Both the position numbers and the translations under genes were made by a program. Shown one piece after another: positions 54,336 through 62,840 of a stretch of 64,000 bases of DNA. The stretch is from Citricoccus sp. SGAir0253 (lineage in GTDB: Bacteria; Actinomycetota; Actinomycetes; Actinomycetales; Micrococcaceae). The notes under the pieces are model-generated. The model did no database searches. It saw nothing but the letters and a program-made list of their open reading frames with translations, and was not told where the DNA came from. Positions within the stretch are counted from its first letter, which is position 1; each line of letters starts with the position of its first letter. The stretch covers positions 434,001 to 498,000 of the forward strand of contig NZ_CP039424.1 in assembly GCF_005877055.1 (NCBI RefSeq), written 5' to 3'.

Positions 54336-54865
54336 GCTGCGTCCTTGGTGTGAGTGAACAAGTTGATGACGTTGGAAGGGATGCGCGAACCCAGGGCGAC
54401 CACATTCGGGCCTGCAGCCCGGCGCAAGGCGGAGGAAAGGCCGACGTCGGGGCGAATCACGATGACTTCCACCCCTGCGGTCCGAAGCGATGCGACAGCG
54501 AAGGTGAACGCGTGGTCCCCGGAGGCGACGACGACGCGACGGTACCGCTCGGCGATCCAGGAGATATCGGTGACTGCCTCCAGTAGGGCCAGGTCTGCCC
54601 CGTCGATCCCGCTCCGCATCTTTCGCTGGGCTGTTCCGGTCCAGCCGTAAATCATCGCCAGGGCGTTGTGGTGGCTGGCGGCAACCACGGTGTGGTCGCC
54701 CGCGCACGGCGGCACTGCAGCATGAATGCGACGTTCGGCCTGGGTGACTTCGCTGCAAGTGGGCGCACTGTTGCCCACCATGTTCTCGATGTCCACCAAG
54801 TAGAGAGTCCGTCCGCGCAGGCCGCGGGCAGGGGGAGCCCCGTTGGGGCAGGTCTTCCTCGTCAT
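54332..54865 (-). CDS. NYN (PIN-like) domain nuclease
   Basis: 177 aa. NYN/LabA pattern: LYLVDIENMVG (catalytic Asp, about 22-32), an acidic GADLALLEAV (about 88-97) and VVVASGDHAFTFAVASLR (about 110-127) with the second Asp. Such domains are metal-dependent RNases. The short basic N-terminus and C-terminal helices are unremarkable. It is the first gene of an operon with the methylase-TRD fusion, whose start overlaps its stop; this pairing suggests a defence or toxin-like effector controlled by DNA modification. RBS GGAAGG upstream; a candidate promoter (TTGTTT, 17 bp, TTATGC) lies at about 54925-54955. Confidence 0.8.
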   Translation of the reverse strand: MTRKTCPNGAPPARGLRGRTLYLVDIENMVGNSAPTCSEVTQAERRIHAAVPPCAGDHTVVAASHHNALAMIYGWTGTAQRKMRSGIDGADLALLEAVTDISWIAERYRRVVVASGDHAFTFAVASLRTAGVEVIVIRPDVGLSSALRRAAGPNVVALGSRIPSNVINLFTHTKDAA

Positions 54866-55184
54866 GATCTTGCCTTCCGATGTGAGGGGCTCCCAGCGAG
54901 CCTCCTTCCGATCCAGTCACATCAGCATAAGGGCATCTGCATCCAAAAAACAAGTTCAGATCGGTTCACATGCAAATCCATGTCCAGACCGGACGTGCAT
55001 CGAGAGGCCCCATGCTTGGCGGAGGGGTCATGCGAGGTGGCCGCCTTCGAGTGGACGGCCTGATCCCGGAGCGGAACGACGGTCAACCGACCCTGCGGCA
55101 TGTATTCGCCCCAGGTCCGGGGCCTGGCGCACGTACAGTGGGGTTTGAGTCCCCATTCCCGATCAAACGGATGGAGCTGATCGC
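54866..55184. promoter_or_regulatory. 319-nt divergent intergenic region
   Basis: Separates the NYN operon (minus) from the Mrr-like gene (plus). Contains the only A-rich tract of the area (ccaaaaaacaag, 54940-54955) and likely holds both promoters. A 72-codon open frame at 54970-55188 ends into the Mrr start and lacks coding character. Nothing else recognised. Confidence 0.5.
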
Positions 55185-56240
55185 TTGAAGGCCTGGGTTG
55201 TCCGCGCCGGACTGCACGGTGAGCACGAGAAGTGGAACATCGACAATGATCGCGTCACCATCGGGTGGAGCGAGGTCGGAGACATTGGCGCCTGCCAGTC
55301 CCGCCAGGACGTTCGGGACCTGCTCACCAAGGTCTACCCGGGGGACCCGGAGGGCCGGCTCAGCAACTACACCAGCCAGCTGTGGTCCTTCCGGAACCGC
55401 ATCAAGGTCGGTGACCTCATCGTCATGCCGCTGAAGACCCAACCGGGTTACATCCTGTTCGGTGAGGTCTGCGGAGAGTACGGCTACGACGCCGAGAACC
55501 CCATCGGGGATCGCCGCAAGTACCTGCCCGTGCAGTGGAATGCCGAGCCCGTGTCCAAGACGGGGATCGAGGCCGACCTCATGTACTCGCTGAACGCCAT
55601 CATGACGGTCTTCAGCCCCTCCCGGAACGATGCCGTGAACCGATTGCTGGCCATCGCGGAAACCGGGGTGGACCCCGGCAACCCCTATGAGGTTCCCACC
55701 GCTGCAGCGGCCGATGACAACCGGGACGACAGCGAGGACGAGGTCACCGACCCACACACCGCCCCGACCCTGGAAGCGATCCGTGACCGGATTCGGTCCC
55801 ACATCGCCGAGCACTTCAAGGAGCACGAGTTGACGGGGCTGGTCGCCGACATCCTCTCGGCCCACGGATTCCAATGCGAAGTGTCCCCGCCCGGCCCGGA
55901 CGGCGGCGTGGACATCATCGCCGGGATGGGCCCGCTGGGATTGGACTCTCCCACCGTCGTGGTGGAGGTCAAGTCCGAGCCCGGCGCCATTGACTCCCGG
56001 GTCGTCCGCGGCCTGCATTCCGCCCGCGTCCAGCACAACGCCGATCAGGCCCTGTTGGTCGCCTGGGGCGGGGTGACCAAGCCGGCTCGCCAGGAGTTCC
56101 GGCGGGACCGGACGTTCTTCCGGATCTGGGATGGCGAGGAACTGCTGAACGAACTCCTCGACACCTATGAAGACCTGCCGGCCGAGACCCGCGCCAGGAT
56201 CCCGCTGCGGCAAGCCTGGGTTCTGGACGAGGACGGCTAG
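55185..56240 (+). CDS. Mrr-like restriction endonuclease with N-terminal sensor domain
   Basis: 351 aa. N-terminal about 150 residues (MKAWVVRAGLHGEHEKW, then VGDLIVMPLKTQPGYILFGE) resemble EVE/PUA-like or related base-reading domains found in modification-dependent enzymes. An acidic linker (DDNRDDSEDEVTD) follows, then an Mrr catalytic domain: D in GPDGGVDIIAG (about 240-250) and E-V-K in VVVEVKSEPG (about 262-266). Probably a type IV enzyme that cuts modified foreign DNA. Start is TTG at 55185 with GGAG 10 nt upstream; no other in-frame start fits. Confidence 0.82.
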   Translation: MKAWVVRAGLHGEHEKWNIDNDRVTIGWSEVGDIGACQSRQDVRDLLTKVYPGDPEGRLSNYTSQLWSFRNRIKVGDLIVMPLKTQPGYILFGEVCGEYGYDAENPIGDRRKYLPVQWNAEPVSKTGIEADLMYSLNAIMTVFSPSRNDAVNRLLAIAETGVDPGNPYEVPTAAAADDNRDDSEDEVTDPHTAPTLEAIRDRIRSHIAEHFKEHELTGLVADILSAHGFQCEVSPPGPDGGVDIIAGMGPLGLDSPTVVVEVKSEPGAIDSRVVRGLHSARVQHNADQALLVAWGGVTKPARQEFRRDRTFFRIWDGEELLNELLDTYEDLPAETRARIPLRQAWVLDEDG

Positions 56241-56292
56241 GGGGAGCGGCGACCGGAGGCGGTTTGGTGGAATCCAGTCAGGGGCATGGCCT

Positions 56293-56316
56293 GGTGTGAA
56301 CTCTCGAGTTCACACC
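56293..56316. terminator. Bidirectional hairpin between convergent Mrr-like and OLD genes
   Basis: Arms ggtgtgaact (56293-56302) and agttcacacc (56307-56316) with a ctcg loop. It overlaps the last codons of the OLD gene and lies 52 nt past the Mrr-like stop. Confidence 0.65.
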
Positions 56317-58439
56317 TGTGCGAAGACCGCGCCCAGTATCGACCGGAGTTCCTTCACCACATCCTTGCCATCATCTCCGTGCCAGCCTTCAAGGGCGCGC
56401 TCGGTGCTGGTTGACTCACAGAACTGCATCGCAGCTGCGACCTTGTCGTCCCCGGACGTGAAGGTGCCGAAATAGGTTTCGAGAGCACCGCGCCTCAGTA
56501 CGTACACGCGCTCTTCAGCCAAACCCGAAAGAAGCTTGGTGAGCTCGTCGCCAATTTCCTTTTCCTCTGCGCGGAGGGCGAGCAACTTCTGGTTCTTGGA
56601 GCCTTTCTCGAAGAGAGTTTCCAGCGGCTCCGTGATGCGGCGCGCAGTATCGGCGGATGGTGCAGCGTCCCAATCCTGCAACGCGGCCTGAGCTTCGTCC
56701 CAGAGCTGCCGAGCAGTCCGGTTAGCGACGATATTCGACAATTGCTTGGAGTTCGGCCCCGGCGGATTCTCCTGCTCCTCTATGAGGTTGTCGACTTTCC
56801 CCATGAGGTCGGAATGTTGCCTTTTGAGCTCTGGAGTGGAAGTTAGATGCCCGAACCCCTCGACCATGACATCCAAGTCGGTAATGACGTGCACCGTAGA
56901 GTCGAACTTCTCAAAAAACTCGCGGTACCTCTTGATGCCGCCTTTGCCACCCGTCTGCACGAACATGACGTTGCGTTCGATGTGGTTCCACTTGGTATCT
57001 AGCACGCGCGCCAGGTGCGGGAAGGTGAACACGTCACTGTCTCCCTCGACGAGCACAACGGTGTCCGCGAAGAACGCCGCTTCGTTGTTCTCGTGACAGA
57101 TCAATTGGAATGCATCGCGCAATGAGGTCTCTGAAGAAACATCCACTAGATGAGGGACGACCTCCCCGGCGCATTTCCGCAGCTTCGTGAATGTGGCGGT
57201 AGACGTTGGCTCAAGAAACCCGGGGGAGTGGGTTGTGACCATTACTTGGTGCTCGCGTGCAAACTTCCCCAAAGCTTGAAGGAGTTGCCTTTGTGCCCTG
57301 GGGTGCAGATAGAGCTCCGGCTCTTCAAACAAGAGGAGATAGGCAGAAGTTGGCGTGGAGGGACTCTCTTGGGGGTTCTCCGACGCGTTTGAGGGTGCTC
57401 CCCGCAACTCCGTATAAGCACGAAGGATGGCAAAAGCGACCGTGCGCTTGAGCCCATCGCCCTTGCTGGACAGCGGACCGCTGTGACCGTCGTCAATCTC
57501 CAAGTTTGCCCCGCTGAGGATCGTCTTAAGATCCGGAGCCGGCACATTCATCCGCAGAGTGACGTCGGGGAAGCTTTCCTGCACGAACTTCTGGATGGTG
57601 TCCTCAATAGAGACGACCTTTTTCAGCCGAGGATCTTCTTCCTCAGGGTCCTGGTCTTCGCCGGAGATGCGGCTGAGCTTCTCGCGCACCGCAGAGAAGT
57701 GGTCCTCCAGGTCGGTCAGTTCGCTGGCGATTTCGTTCAGCAGGAGCCCGAGGAGCTTGCCAAATGTCGCTGAATCAGATGTCTTGACTTCGGCGTCGGC
57801 ATCCTTTACCGCTTCGATGTAGATGACTTCTGGGAACAACTTCGACGTGGGTGAGCTGATGCCGGTGGGTGCCGGATGCATCTCATCGACGAGGGCGTCC
57901 GCCGGAAGTTCCGCTATGACCTCCTCATAAGCCTGATCGACGTCGGCCTTCTTGGGGCTATCCGGGAGCTTGTCTTCTAATTCGGGCAGGGCTTGAACGG
58001 CGGCTTCCCGCAGCGCCGCACCTCTCTTGCTTGCAACGGCAGTATCGAGTGCACTCTTGGAGTAACGGGCATCCTTTGGCGCAGGCTTCGCACACATCAG
58101 CGTCGCCCTGCCGCCGCGCTGTATTTCCCTCTGCAAGGTAAGGGACCCGTTGCGGACCACATTTCGAACGTCGACTCGGTGAGTCTCGGGGACGCGCAGC
58201 AGATCACCTTCAGTGATGTCCTCCAGCGTCAGGGTGACCCGGATTGGAAGGTCGGGGTTGCCAAAATCGTGGTCGGTTACGCGCTTGGGCGTAGTCCCTG
58301 TGCAGGCGAAGTGGATGGCGTGAAAAAGTGATGATTTGCCCACACTGTTTTCGCCGATGATGCACCCGAAGGTCGACAGGGCAATCTTGGTGTCAGCATG
58401 TGCTCTGAAGTTCTCAATATGAACCTCGGTGATCTTCAA
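56310..58439 (-). CDS. OLD-family ATPase/TOPRIM nuclease (class 1)
   Basis: 709 aa. SMC-like ATPase: Walker A GENSVGKSS (29-37), signature SSKGDGLKRT (324-333), Walker B YLLLFEEPELYLHP (367-380). TOPRIM nuclease follows with VEGDSD (464-469) and D-L-D (521-523). Single-gene class 1 OLD proteins such as P2 Old exclude phage; class 2 (GajA) need a UvrD-like partner, which is absent. Start chosen as TTG 58439 because AGGGGGA lies 4 nt upstream and the ATPase begins at once; ATG 58535 would add 32 residues. Probably a standalone defence protein. Confidence 0.88.
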   Translation of the reverse strand: MKITEVHIENFRAHADTKIALSTFGCIIGENSVGKSSLFHAIHFACTGTTPKRVTDHDFGNPDLPIRVTLTLEDITEGDLLRVPETHRVDVRNVVRNGSLTLQREIQRGGRATLMCAKPAPKDARYSKSALDTAVASKRGAALREAAVQALPELEDKLPDSPKKADVDQAYEEVIAELPADALVDEMHPAPTGISSPTSKLFPEVIYIEAVKDADAEVKTSDSATFGKLLGLLLNEIASELTDLEDHFSAVREKLSRISGEDQDPEEEDPRLKKVVSIEDTIQKFVQESFPDVTLRMNVPAPDLKTILSGANLEIDDGHSGPLSSKGDGLKRTVAFAILRAYTELRGAPSNASENPQESPSTPTSAYLLLFEEPELYLHPRAQRQLLQALGKFAREHQVMVTTHSPGFLEPTSTATFTKLRKCAGEVVPHLVDVSSETSLRDAFQLICHENNEAAFFADTVVLVEGDSDVFTFPHLARVLDTKWNHIERNVMFVQTGGKGGIKRYREFFEKFDSTVHVITDLDVMVEGFGHLTSTPELKRQHSDLMGKVDNLIEEQENPPGPNSKQLSNIVANRTARQLWDEAQAALQDWDAAPSADTARRITEPLETLFEKGSKNQKLLALRAEEKEIGDELTKLLSGLAEERVYVLRRGALETYFGTFTSGDDKVAAAMQFCESTSTERALEGWHGDDGKDVVKELRSILGAVFAQV

Positions 58440-58546
58440 ATCGTCCCCCTCAGGATGCTGGCCCGTGCGTGACCTGTTCTTTCCGAATCGCCCCAGTCCA
58501 TCAGGCTGTATCCCAGAATACGGAAGCAAAGACATACGGCTCTTGA

Positions 58547-59233
58547 CTAGTACAGAAGGTTTCGGCGTAGTGTGCCCGACGCGCTTTTTGGGCCTCCTCT
58601 TCCGGTCACCCTATTGGGGTTCCGTAAGCTGCCGTGCTGGTCTTCGGCGGTAAGGGCCTGTGGCGGGCGAGGCGGGAGGTGCCGGTACAGGGTGGTGCGG
58701 GTGATGCCGGTTTTCTCCACGATCTGGGCGATGGTGTGGCCCTCGTTGCGCAGGTGCTCCGCATAGGCGAGTTTGATGGGATCGACCACGGTGGGCCGGC
58801 CGATCCGCCGGCCCTTGGCAGTGGCCACGGCTCGGGCGTGGGCGGCGCGTTCGATGGCGTAGGTGCGTTCCATCTGCCCGAACAGGGCGAGCATCACCAC
58901 GGCCAGTTGCGACATCGGATCCTCGGGGTTGGAGGAATCCACTTTGATCGGGTCGGCCAGATTCCGCACCCCGACGCCGCGGTCAGCCAGGTCGTGGATG
59001 AGGTTCAGGGTGTCCCGCACGGTGCGGCCCAACCGGTCCAGGGTGTGCACCACGATGACGTCCCCCTCCCGGGCTTGGTCCAGAGCGGCGTGGAGGCCGG
59101 GGCGGTTGGTGGTGGCCCCGGATTTCTTGTCGACGTAGATCCGCTTGACCGCGATCCCCTCCTGACGCAGGGCATCGATCTGCCGATCCAAATCCTGTTT
59201 CGTGGTCGAGACCCGCGCGAACCCGATATCCAT
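58547..59233 (-). CDS. Serine recombinase (resolvase/invertase family)
   Basis: 228 aa. Catalytic Ser9 in GFARVSTTKQDLDRQID, the conserved DRLGRTVRDTLNLIHDLADRGV, then FGQMERTYAIERAAHARAVA (E helix) and an HTH at 170-195 (HTIAQIVEKTGITRTTLYRHL). Typical Tn3-resolvase/DNA invertase size with a C-terminal extension of about 35 residues. It marks the right edge of the island and may have inserted or reshuffled it. ATG 59233 preferred; ATG 59239 also possible. Confidence 0.92.
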   Translation of the reverse strand: MDIGFARVSTTKQDLDRQIDALRQEGIAVKRIYVDKKSGATTNRPGLHAALDQAREGDVIVVHTLDRLGRTVRDTLNLIHDLADRGVGVRNLADPIKVDSSNPEDPMSQLAVVMLALFGQMERTYAIERAAHARAVATAKGRRIGRPTVVDPIKLAYAEHLRNEGHTIAQIVEKTGITRTTLYRHLPPRPPQALTAEDQHGSLRNPNRVTGRGGPKSASGTLRRNLLY

Positions 59234-59553
59234 GCCCACGCTGTACCGAAAGTCGTATCTGTACGCGCCGCGCGGGATGTTCTTTTGAACCTTACTTTTG
59301 GGACGAAATACATGGCGTGTCGTCGTCCTTGAGCGCTCCGGTGGAGGAGTGTCCCACTTCTAAGGATCTGGGACGATCGAGGCCCATCTCGAAATCGGAC
59401 GCCTGGATCTCCGAAGTCGTCTGCGGACATTGGCTCCGGGGGCCCGTTCATGGAAGTGTCGGAGGGCGCTCCGCCACAGGGCAGACCTTAAGGCACACCG
59501 TGGACGGTGAACCGGGCGCTTTCACTGGGTGAAGACGCCTTCCCGGAGTCAAC
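59234..59553. other. Gene-free stretch between the recombinase and backbone
   Basis: 320 nt with no credible gene. Two CTGTAC elements 18 bp apart (59241-59246 and 59259-59264) lie just upstream of the recombinase start and could be its own binding site. The rest contains only shadow reading frames. Probably the island boundary. Confidence 0.45.
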
Positions 59554-60294
59554 TCAGTGCGTGGCCGAGGATTTCCGCGGCCTCCGCGCCGTGAACGGCT
59601 TCGCCGTCGCCGGGTCCCCGCCCTTACGCCTCGAGGCCGGGTCGGACGGCGCCGCCGCAGCCCGCGCGTCCTCCGAGTACTCCGCCGCGGCGCGGGCGGC
59701 CATCATGTCCAGGCCCTCGGCCCGGGCGGAGCGCAGGGCGGTGACGGAGGCGCTCATGCCGCGCATGGCGCTCTGCGTGCGGTCGGTGGAGTAGGTCATG
59801 GAGCGCTCGCGGGCGATGCCCAGGCCCTGGCCGACCTCGATCGCGTCCTGATTGGCGCCGAGGTACATGAACGTCCACTCGTCCACTGACTCCTGGCGCT
59901 CGATGAGCTTCTTCACGTCGGCGTGCGTGACCTCGCGCGAGGCGTTCTCGTGGCCGTCGGTGATGATGCCGAAGACCACGGTGTCCGGCCGCTCCGCGGC
60001 GGGCTTGGCCTCGATCCGCGCCCGGGTCTCGGCCACGGAGCGCGCGATGGCGTCCAGCAGCGCGGTGCTGCCGCGCGGCACCTGCCGGAGAGGGCCGACG
60101 TCGGCCAGCGGCCTCTCGACGTAGACGGCCTCGAAGCCGTCGTCGAACTGGTACAGCGAGACCGTGGCGTCCGGGTTCGAGGACCGCTGCTCGTCCATGA
60201 AGGCGCTGAACCCGCCCACCATGTCGTCGACGATTGAGGCCATGGACCCGGAGCGGTCCAGCAGCATGACGATCTCCGTGGGTGCACTGCTCAT
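59554..60294 (-). CDS. VWA-domain protein
   Basis: 246 aa. MIDAS motif DRSGSM (about 13-18) followed by TSxxS-type elements (RGSTALLDAIARS) and FGIITDGHENAS. A metal-dependent protein-binding module, cytoplasmic because no signal peptide is seen. The C-terminus is Ala/Arg/Lys-rich and probably disordered. ATG overlaps the stop of the previous gene (ATGA), with GGAGG upstream. Confidence 0.88.
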   Translation of the reverse strand: MSSAPTEIVMLLDRSGSMASIVDDMVGGFSAFMDEQRSSNPDATVSLYQFDDGFEAVYVERPLADVGPLRQVPRGSTALLDAIARSVAETRARIEAKPAAERPDTVVFGIITDGHENASREVTHADVKKLIERQESVDEWTFMYLGANQDAIEVGQGLGIARERSMTYSTDRTQSAMRGMSASVTALRSARAEGLDMMAARAAAEYSEDARAAAAPSDPASRRKGGDPATAKPFTARRPRKSSATH

Positions 60295-60674
60295 GATGTT
60301 CCTCCGGTGGTGCGGCGGCGCTTCTGGAAGCGCGGCGGGGTGGCGGATGGGGGAGGGGTGCGTTGTTGTTCGGCGTCGTACCGGGCGCGCTCGAGGGAGG
60401 CGCCGATGACGCGGCCGTCCTCGGTGGAGTAGGCCTGGAGCGGTTCGGTCCGGGCCAGGCGGGGCGGGACGGCGTTGGGGGAGAGGCCGGCGCGCAGGGC
60501 CACGGCCCGGATGGACGCCCCCTCCAGGGCGGCCCGGGCCATCGCCTCGTTGAGGGCCTCGTCGAGGAGCTCCCGCGCCTCGCCCAGGGCCTCGACGCGG
60601 TCCAGGCCGTCCTCGGGGAGGGCCTGCAGCAGGTCGAGGACCCGGCGGAGCGGGGAGTCCGGCGCGGTGTTCAT
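60291..60674 (-). CDS. HTH-like hypothetical protein coupled to the VWA gene
   Basis: 127 aa. Helical, Ala/Glu/Arg-rich, with a segment resembling a helix-turn-helix (SIRAVALRAGLSPNAVPPRLAR, about 55-75 when split). The Pro/Arg-rich C-terminus is probably disordered. ATG at 60674 follows an AT-rich promoter-like sequence (gcagtttctgcgtatactc on the minus strand). Function unknown; co-transcribed with the VWA protein it may regulate or bind. Confidence 0.65.
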   Translation of the reverse strand: MNTAPDSPLRRVLDLLQALPEDGLDRVEALGEARELLDEALNEAMARAALEGASIRAVALRAGLSPNAVPPRLARTEPLQAYSTEDGRVIGASLERARYDAEQQRTPPPSATPPRFQKRRRTTGGTS

Positions 60675-60795
60675 GAACTGAGTATACGCAGAAACTGCGC
60701 ACAGCACCAGAGGTCCGGCGCCCGCGCACCAAGGCCGGCCGCGCCGCCGTCGGGCCCGGCCTCCGGACCGGAGCGCCGAGGCGAGCCCGCCGTCC

Positions 60796-61458
60796 CTACA
60801 CGTGCAGCCGCTTGGCCAGCTCGTGGCGCACGTGCCGGATCCGGGCCAGGTGCATGCCCAGGGCGACGACGCTGAGCGCGCCGCAGATCACCGACGGCAG
60901 CGCCGCCGTCACCCAGCCGAGGGCGAGGAACACCAGTGGCGCCAGTCCCAGCAGCACGGTCAGGCCGCTGTAGAGGATGTGCTCGCCGATCTCCGTGCGC
61001 ATCACCCGCACGGTGATCAGCAGGGCCACGATCGATGAGGCGCAGAGGATCGGCACCGCGTAGGTCAGCGACCAGCCGTCCCAGCCGCCGAGGTAGTCCC
61101 AGTACGCGGTGACCAGCCCCACCAGGACCACGAGGTACACCGTCCCCTTGGCGAGGTTGCGCCGCTTGCGCACGGCCATCAGCACCACCAGCCACAGGGC
61201 GGCCACCCCCAGCCACGCGGAGCGCAGCACCCCGAGGCCGCCGAGGTCCGGGCCGAACAGCAGCTGGGCGCCGAGGGACGCCAGGATCACCGCGAGGGAG
61301 GCGAGGAACAGCGCCCTGAGCACCCGCCGCCGGGAGAACCGCAGGGGCACCGCCGGCAGGGGGCTCGGCGCCGGCTCGCCGGCCAGTGGCGCGGCGCACA
61401 GCGGGCACCGGGTCCAGGCGCCCTCCACGTCCACCGCGCACACGGGGCAGCGCCTCAT
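60796..61458 (-). CDS. Zinc-ribbon membrane protein (DUF6320-like)
   Basis: 220 aa. N-terminal zinc ribbon with CPVC and CPLC pairs (residues about 4-7 and 18-21), then six closely packed hydrophobic segments from about 45 onward and a basic C-terminus. Recognised as DUF6320-like by this combination; function unknown. ATGA overlap with the upstream acyltransferase-like gene, forming the last gene of a three-gene unit. Confidence 0.75.
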   Translation of the reverse strand: MRRCPVCAVDVEGAWTRCPLCAAPLAGEPAPSPLPAVPLRFSRRRVLRALFLASLAVILASLGAQLLFGPDLGGLGVLRSAWLGVAALWLVVLMAVRKRRNLAKGTVYLVVLVGLVTAYWDYLGGWDGWSLTYAVPILCASSIVALLITVRVMRTEIGEHILYSGLTVLLGLAPLVFLALGWVTAALPSVICGALSVVALGMHLARIRHVRHELAKRLHV

Positions 61459-62840
61459 GGCTCGCCCTCCGCCAGCTCCTCCTCGGTCACCCGCGCCGCG
61501 GCCACCGTCACCGCGACCCCGCGGCCGGTCAGCATCCGGGCGAACTCCCGGACGTGGCCCGTCTCCGTGAACGGGGAGCTGAAGGTGACCGTGAGCAGCC
61601 CGGCGTGGGAGATCACGCAGATCTGCGGGCGGACCGCGGAGACGTGGAACTGCATCCGGCCCACGTGCGCGTCCACGTCCTCGGGCAGGCGGACCAGGCC
61701 CAGGTTCGAGACCGCCACGGTCAGCCCCCGGTTGTTGCCCCAGTTGACCAGCCGCAGCAGCACGTCCTTGACCGGCCGCGGCATGATCCGCAGCACGGGC
61801 GCGCGCTCCAGCCGGATGAACCGGCGCAGCTTGCGCTCCAGCGCCTCCGGGGTCGCCTGCGGGCGGAACCGGCGCTCGAGCTGCCGGGCGACCGAGCCGA
61901 CGTCGTCCGGGACCTCGCCGTAGGTGTGCTCCACCCGGACGGTCGCGAAGAAGTTGCGGGCCGACGTCGAGGGGAAGTGCTGGCGCAGGTTCACCGGCAC
62001 CGAGGCCGCCAGGGTGCGTGCCGTGCCCAGGCCGCCCGAGGAGCGGCGGACGGCCTCGAAGAACAGGGCGGTGAGGAACATGGTGGGGGAGACGCCCTCG
62101 GCGCGGGCCAGCTCCAGCAGTCCCCGGGCCGGCATCGTCAGCTCGACGGCGCGGGTGCGGCTGTCGGGCGTGCGGGTGCCGCGGGCCCGGAACACGGTCC
62201 GCGCCGCCGGATGCGCGCGGCCGGGCTCCGGGGGCCCGGCGGTCGCACGGGGCGCGTCGCCCACGGTGAGCACGGCCGGGGTGGCCGCCCGGCTGAAGTC
62301 CGCCCTCGCGGCGGACTCGCCGGACTCCCCGGGCCGGCGTCGACCGTGGAAGTAGTGCCGGAAGCTGTCCGGCGTCAGGCCCAGCGCCGATCCCGTCGCC
62401 TCCGGCGGGCGCCCCACCGCGGGGTGCCGCAGCGCGAGGTAGGCGGTGACCAGGTCCGAGAGGAACCACAGGGCGCCGGTGCCGTCGGAGAGGGCGTGGA
62501 ACACCTCGAGGCTGATCCGCCGCCGGTGGTGCGTGACGCGGAACAGCAGCTCGCGCCGGTCCGCCCGGTAGATCGGCGCGCACGTGGGCTGGTCTTCCGC
62601 GGCGACGACCGGGCGCAGGTCGCTGTCCTGCAGGTAGTACCAGAACACCCCGCGGCGCAGCACCGCGTGGTAGAGCGGGTAGCGCTCGTAGGTGGCGTCC
62701 AGGGCGGCCTGCAGCAGGGCCGGGTCCACCTCGTGGTCCACCTCCGCGCCGAGGCGGAACACCTTGGGGTCGGCGTCCGTCCGGGCGGCGAGGAAGATAT
62801 TGGAGGCGTTGTCCAGCCGCACCCAGGCCCGCCGCGTCAC
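61455..62840 (-). CDS. Condensation/alcohol-acetyltransferase-like protein
   Basis: 461 aa. The central HALSDG (about 108-113) is the catalytic HxxxDG of the condensation/acyltransferase superfamily (WS/DGAT, PapA-like); LVNWGNNRGLTVAVSNLGLV near the C-terminus fits the second half. It would join an acyl group to an alcohol or amine. The GTG start overlaps the esterase stop (GTGA), and it overlaps the membrane gene downstream. The neighbours suggest a lipid or cell-envelope product. Confidence 0.75.
   Translation of the reverse strand: MTRRAWVRLDNASNIFLAARTDADPKVFRLGAEVDHEVDPALLQAALDATYERYPLYHAVLRRGVFWYYLQDSDLRPVVAAEDQPTCAPIYRADRRELLFRVTHHRRRISLEVFHALSDGTGALWFLSDLVTAYLALRHPAVGRPPEATGSALGLTPDSFRHYFHGRRRPGESGESAARADFSRAATPAVLTVGDAPRATAGPPEPGRAHPAARTVFRARGTRTPDSRTRAVELTMPARGLLELARAEGVSPTMFLTALFFEAVRRSSGGLGTARTLAASVPVNLRQHFPSTSARNFFATVRVEHTYGEVPDDVGSVARQLERRFRPQATPEALERKLRRFIRLERAPVLRIMPRPVKDVLLRLVNWGNNRGLTVAVSNLGLVRLPEDVDAHVGRMQFHVSAVRPQICVISHAGLLTVTFSSPFTETGHVREFARMLTGRGVAVTVAAARVTEEELAEGEP

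Noticed and set aside
45131-54865. BREX or DISARM system
   Set aside because: No PglZ, BrxC, DrmA or helicase of those systems; the methylases belong to a type I operon and to the NYN pair.
54970-55188. 72-aa ORF before the Mrr-like gene
   Set aside because: No ribosome site, atypical composition, and it runs into the Mrr-like start in another frame.
56310-58439. Gabija system (GajA plus GajB)
   Set aside because: The OLD protein could be GajA-like, but no UvrD-type helicase gene lies within reach on either side.
41376-59553. Flanking direct repeats (att sites) of the island
   Set aside because: Comparing both borders by eye gave only a 7-bp match (aaggttc), which is not significant; no tRNA is present at either side.
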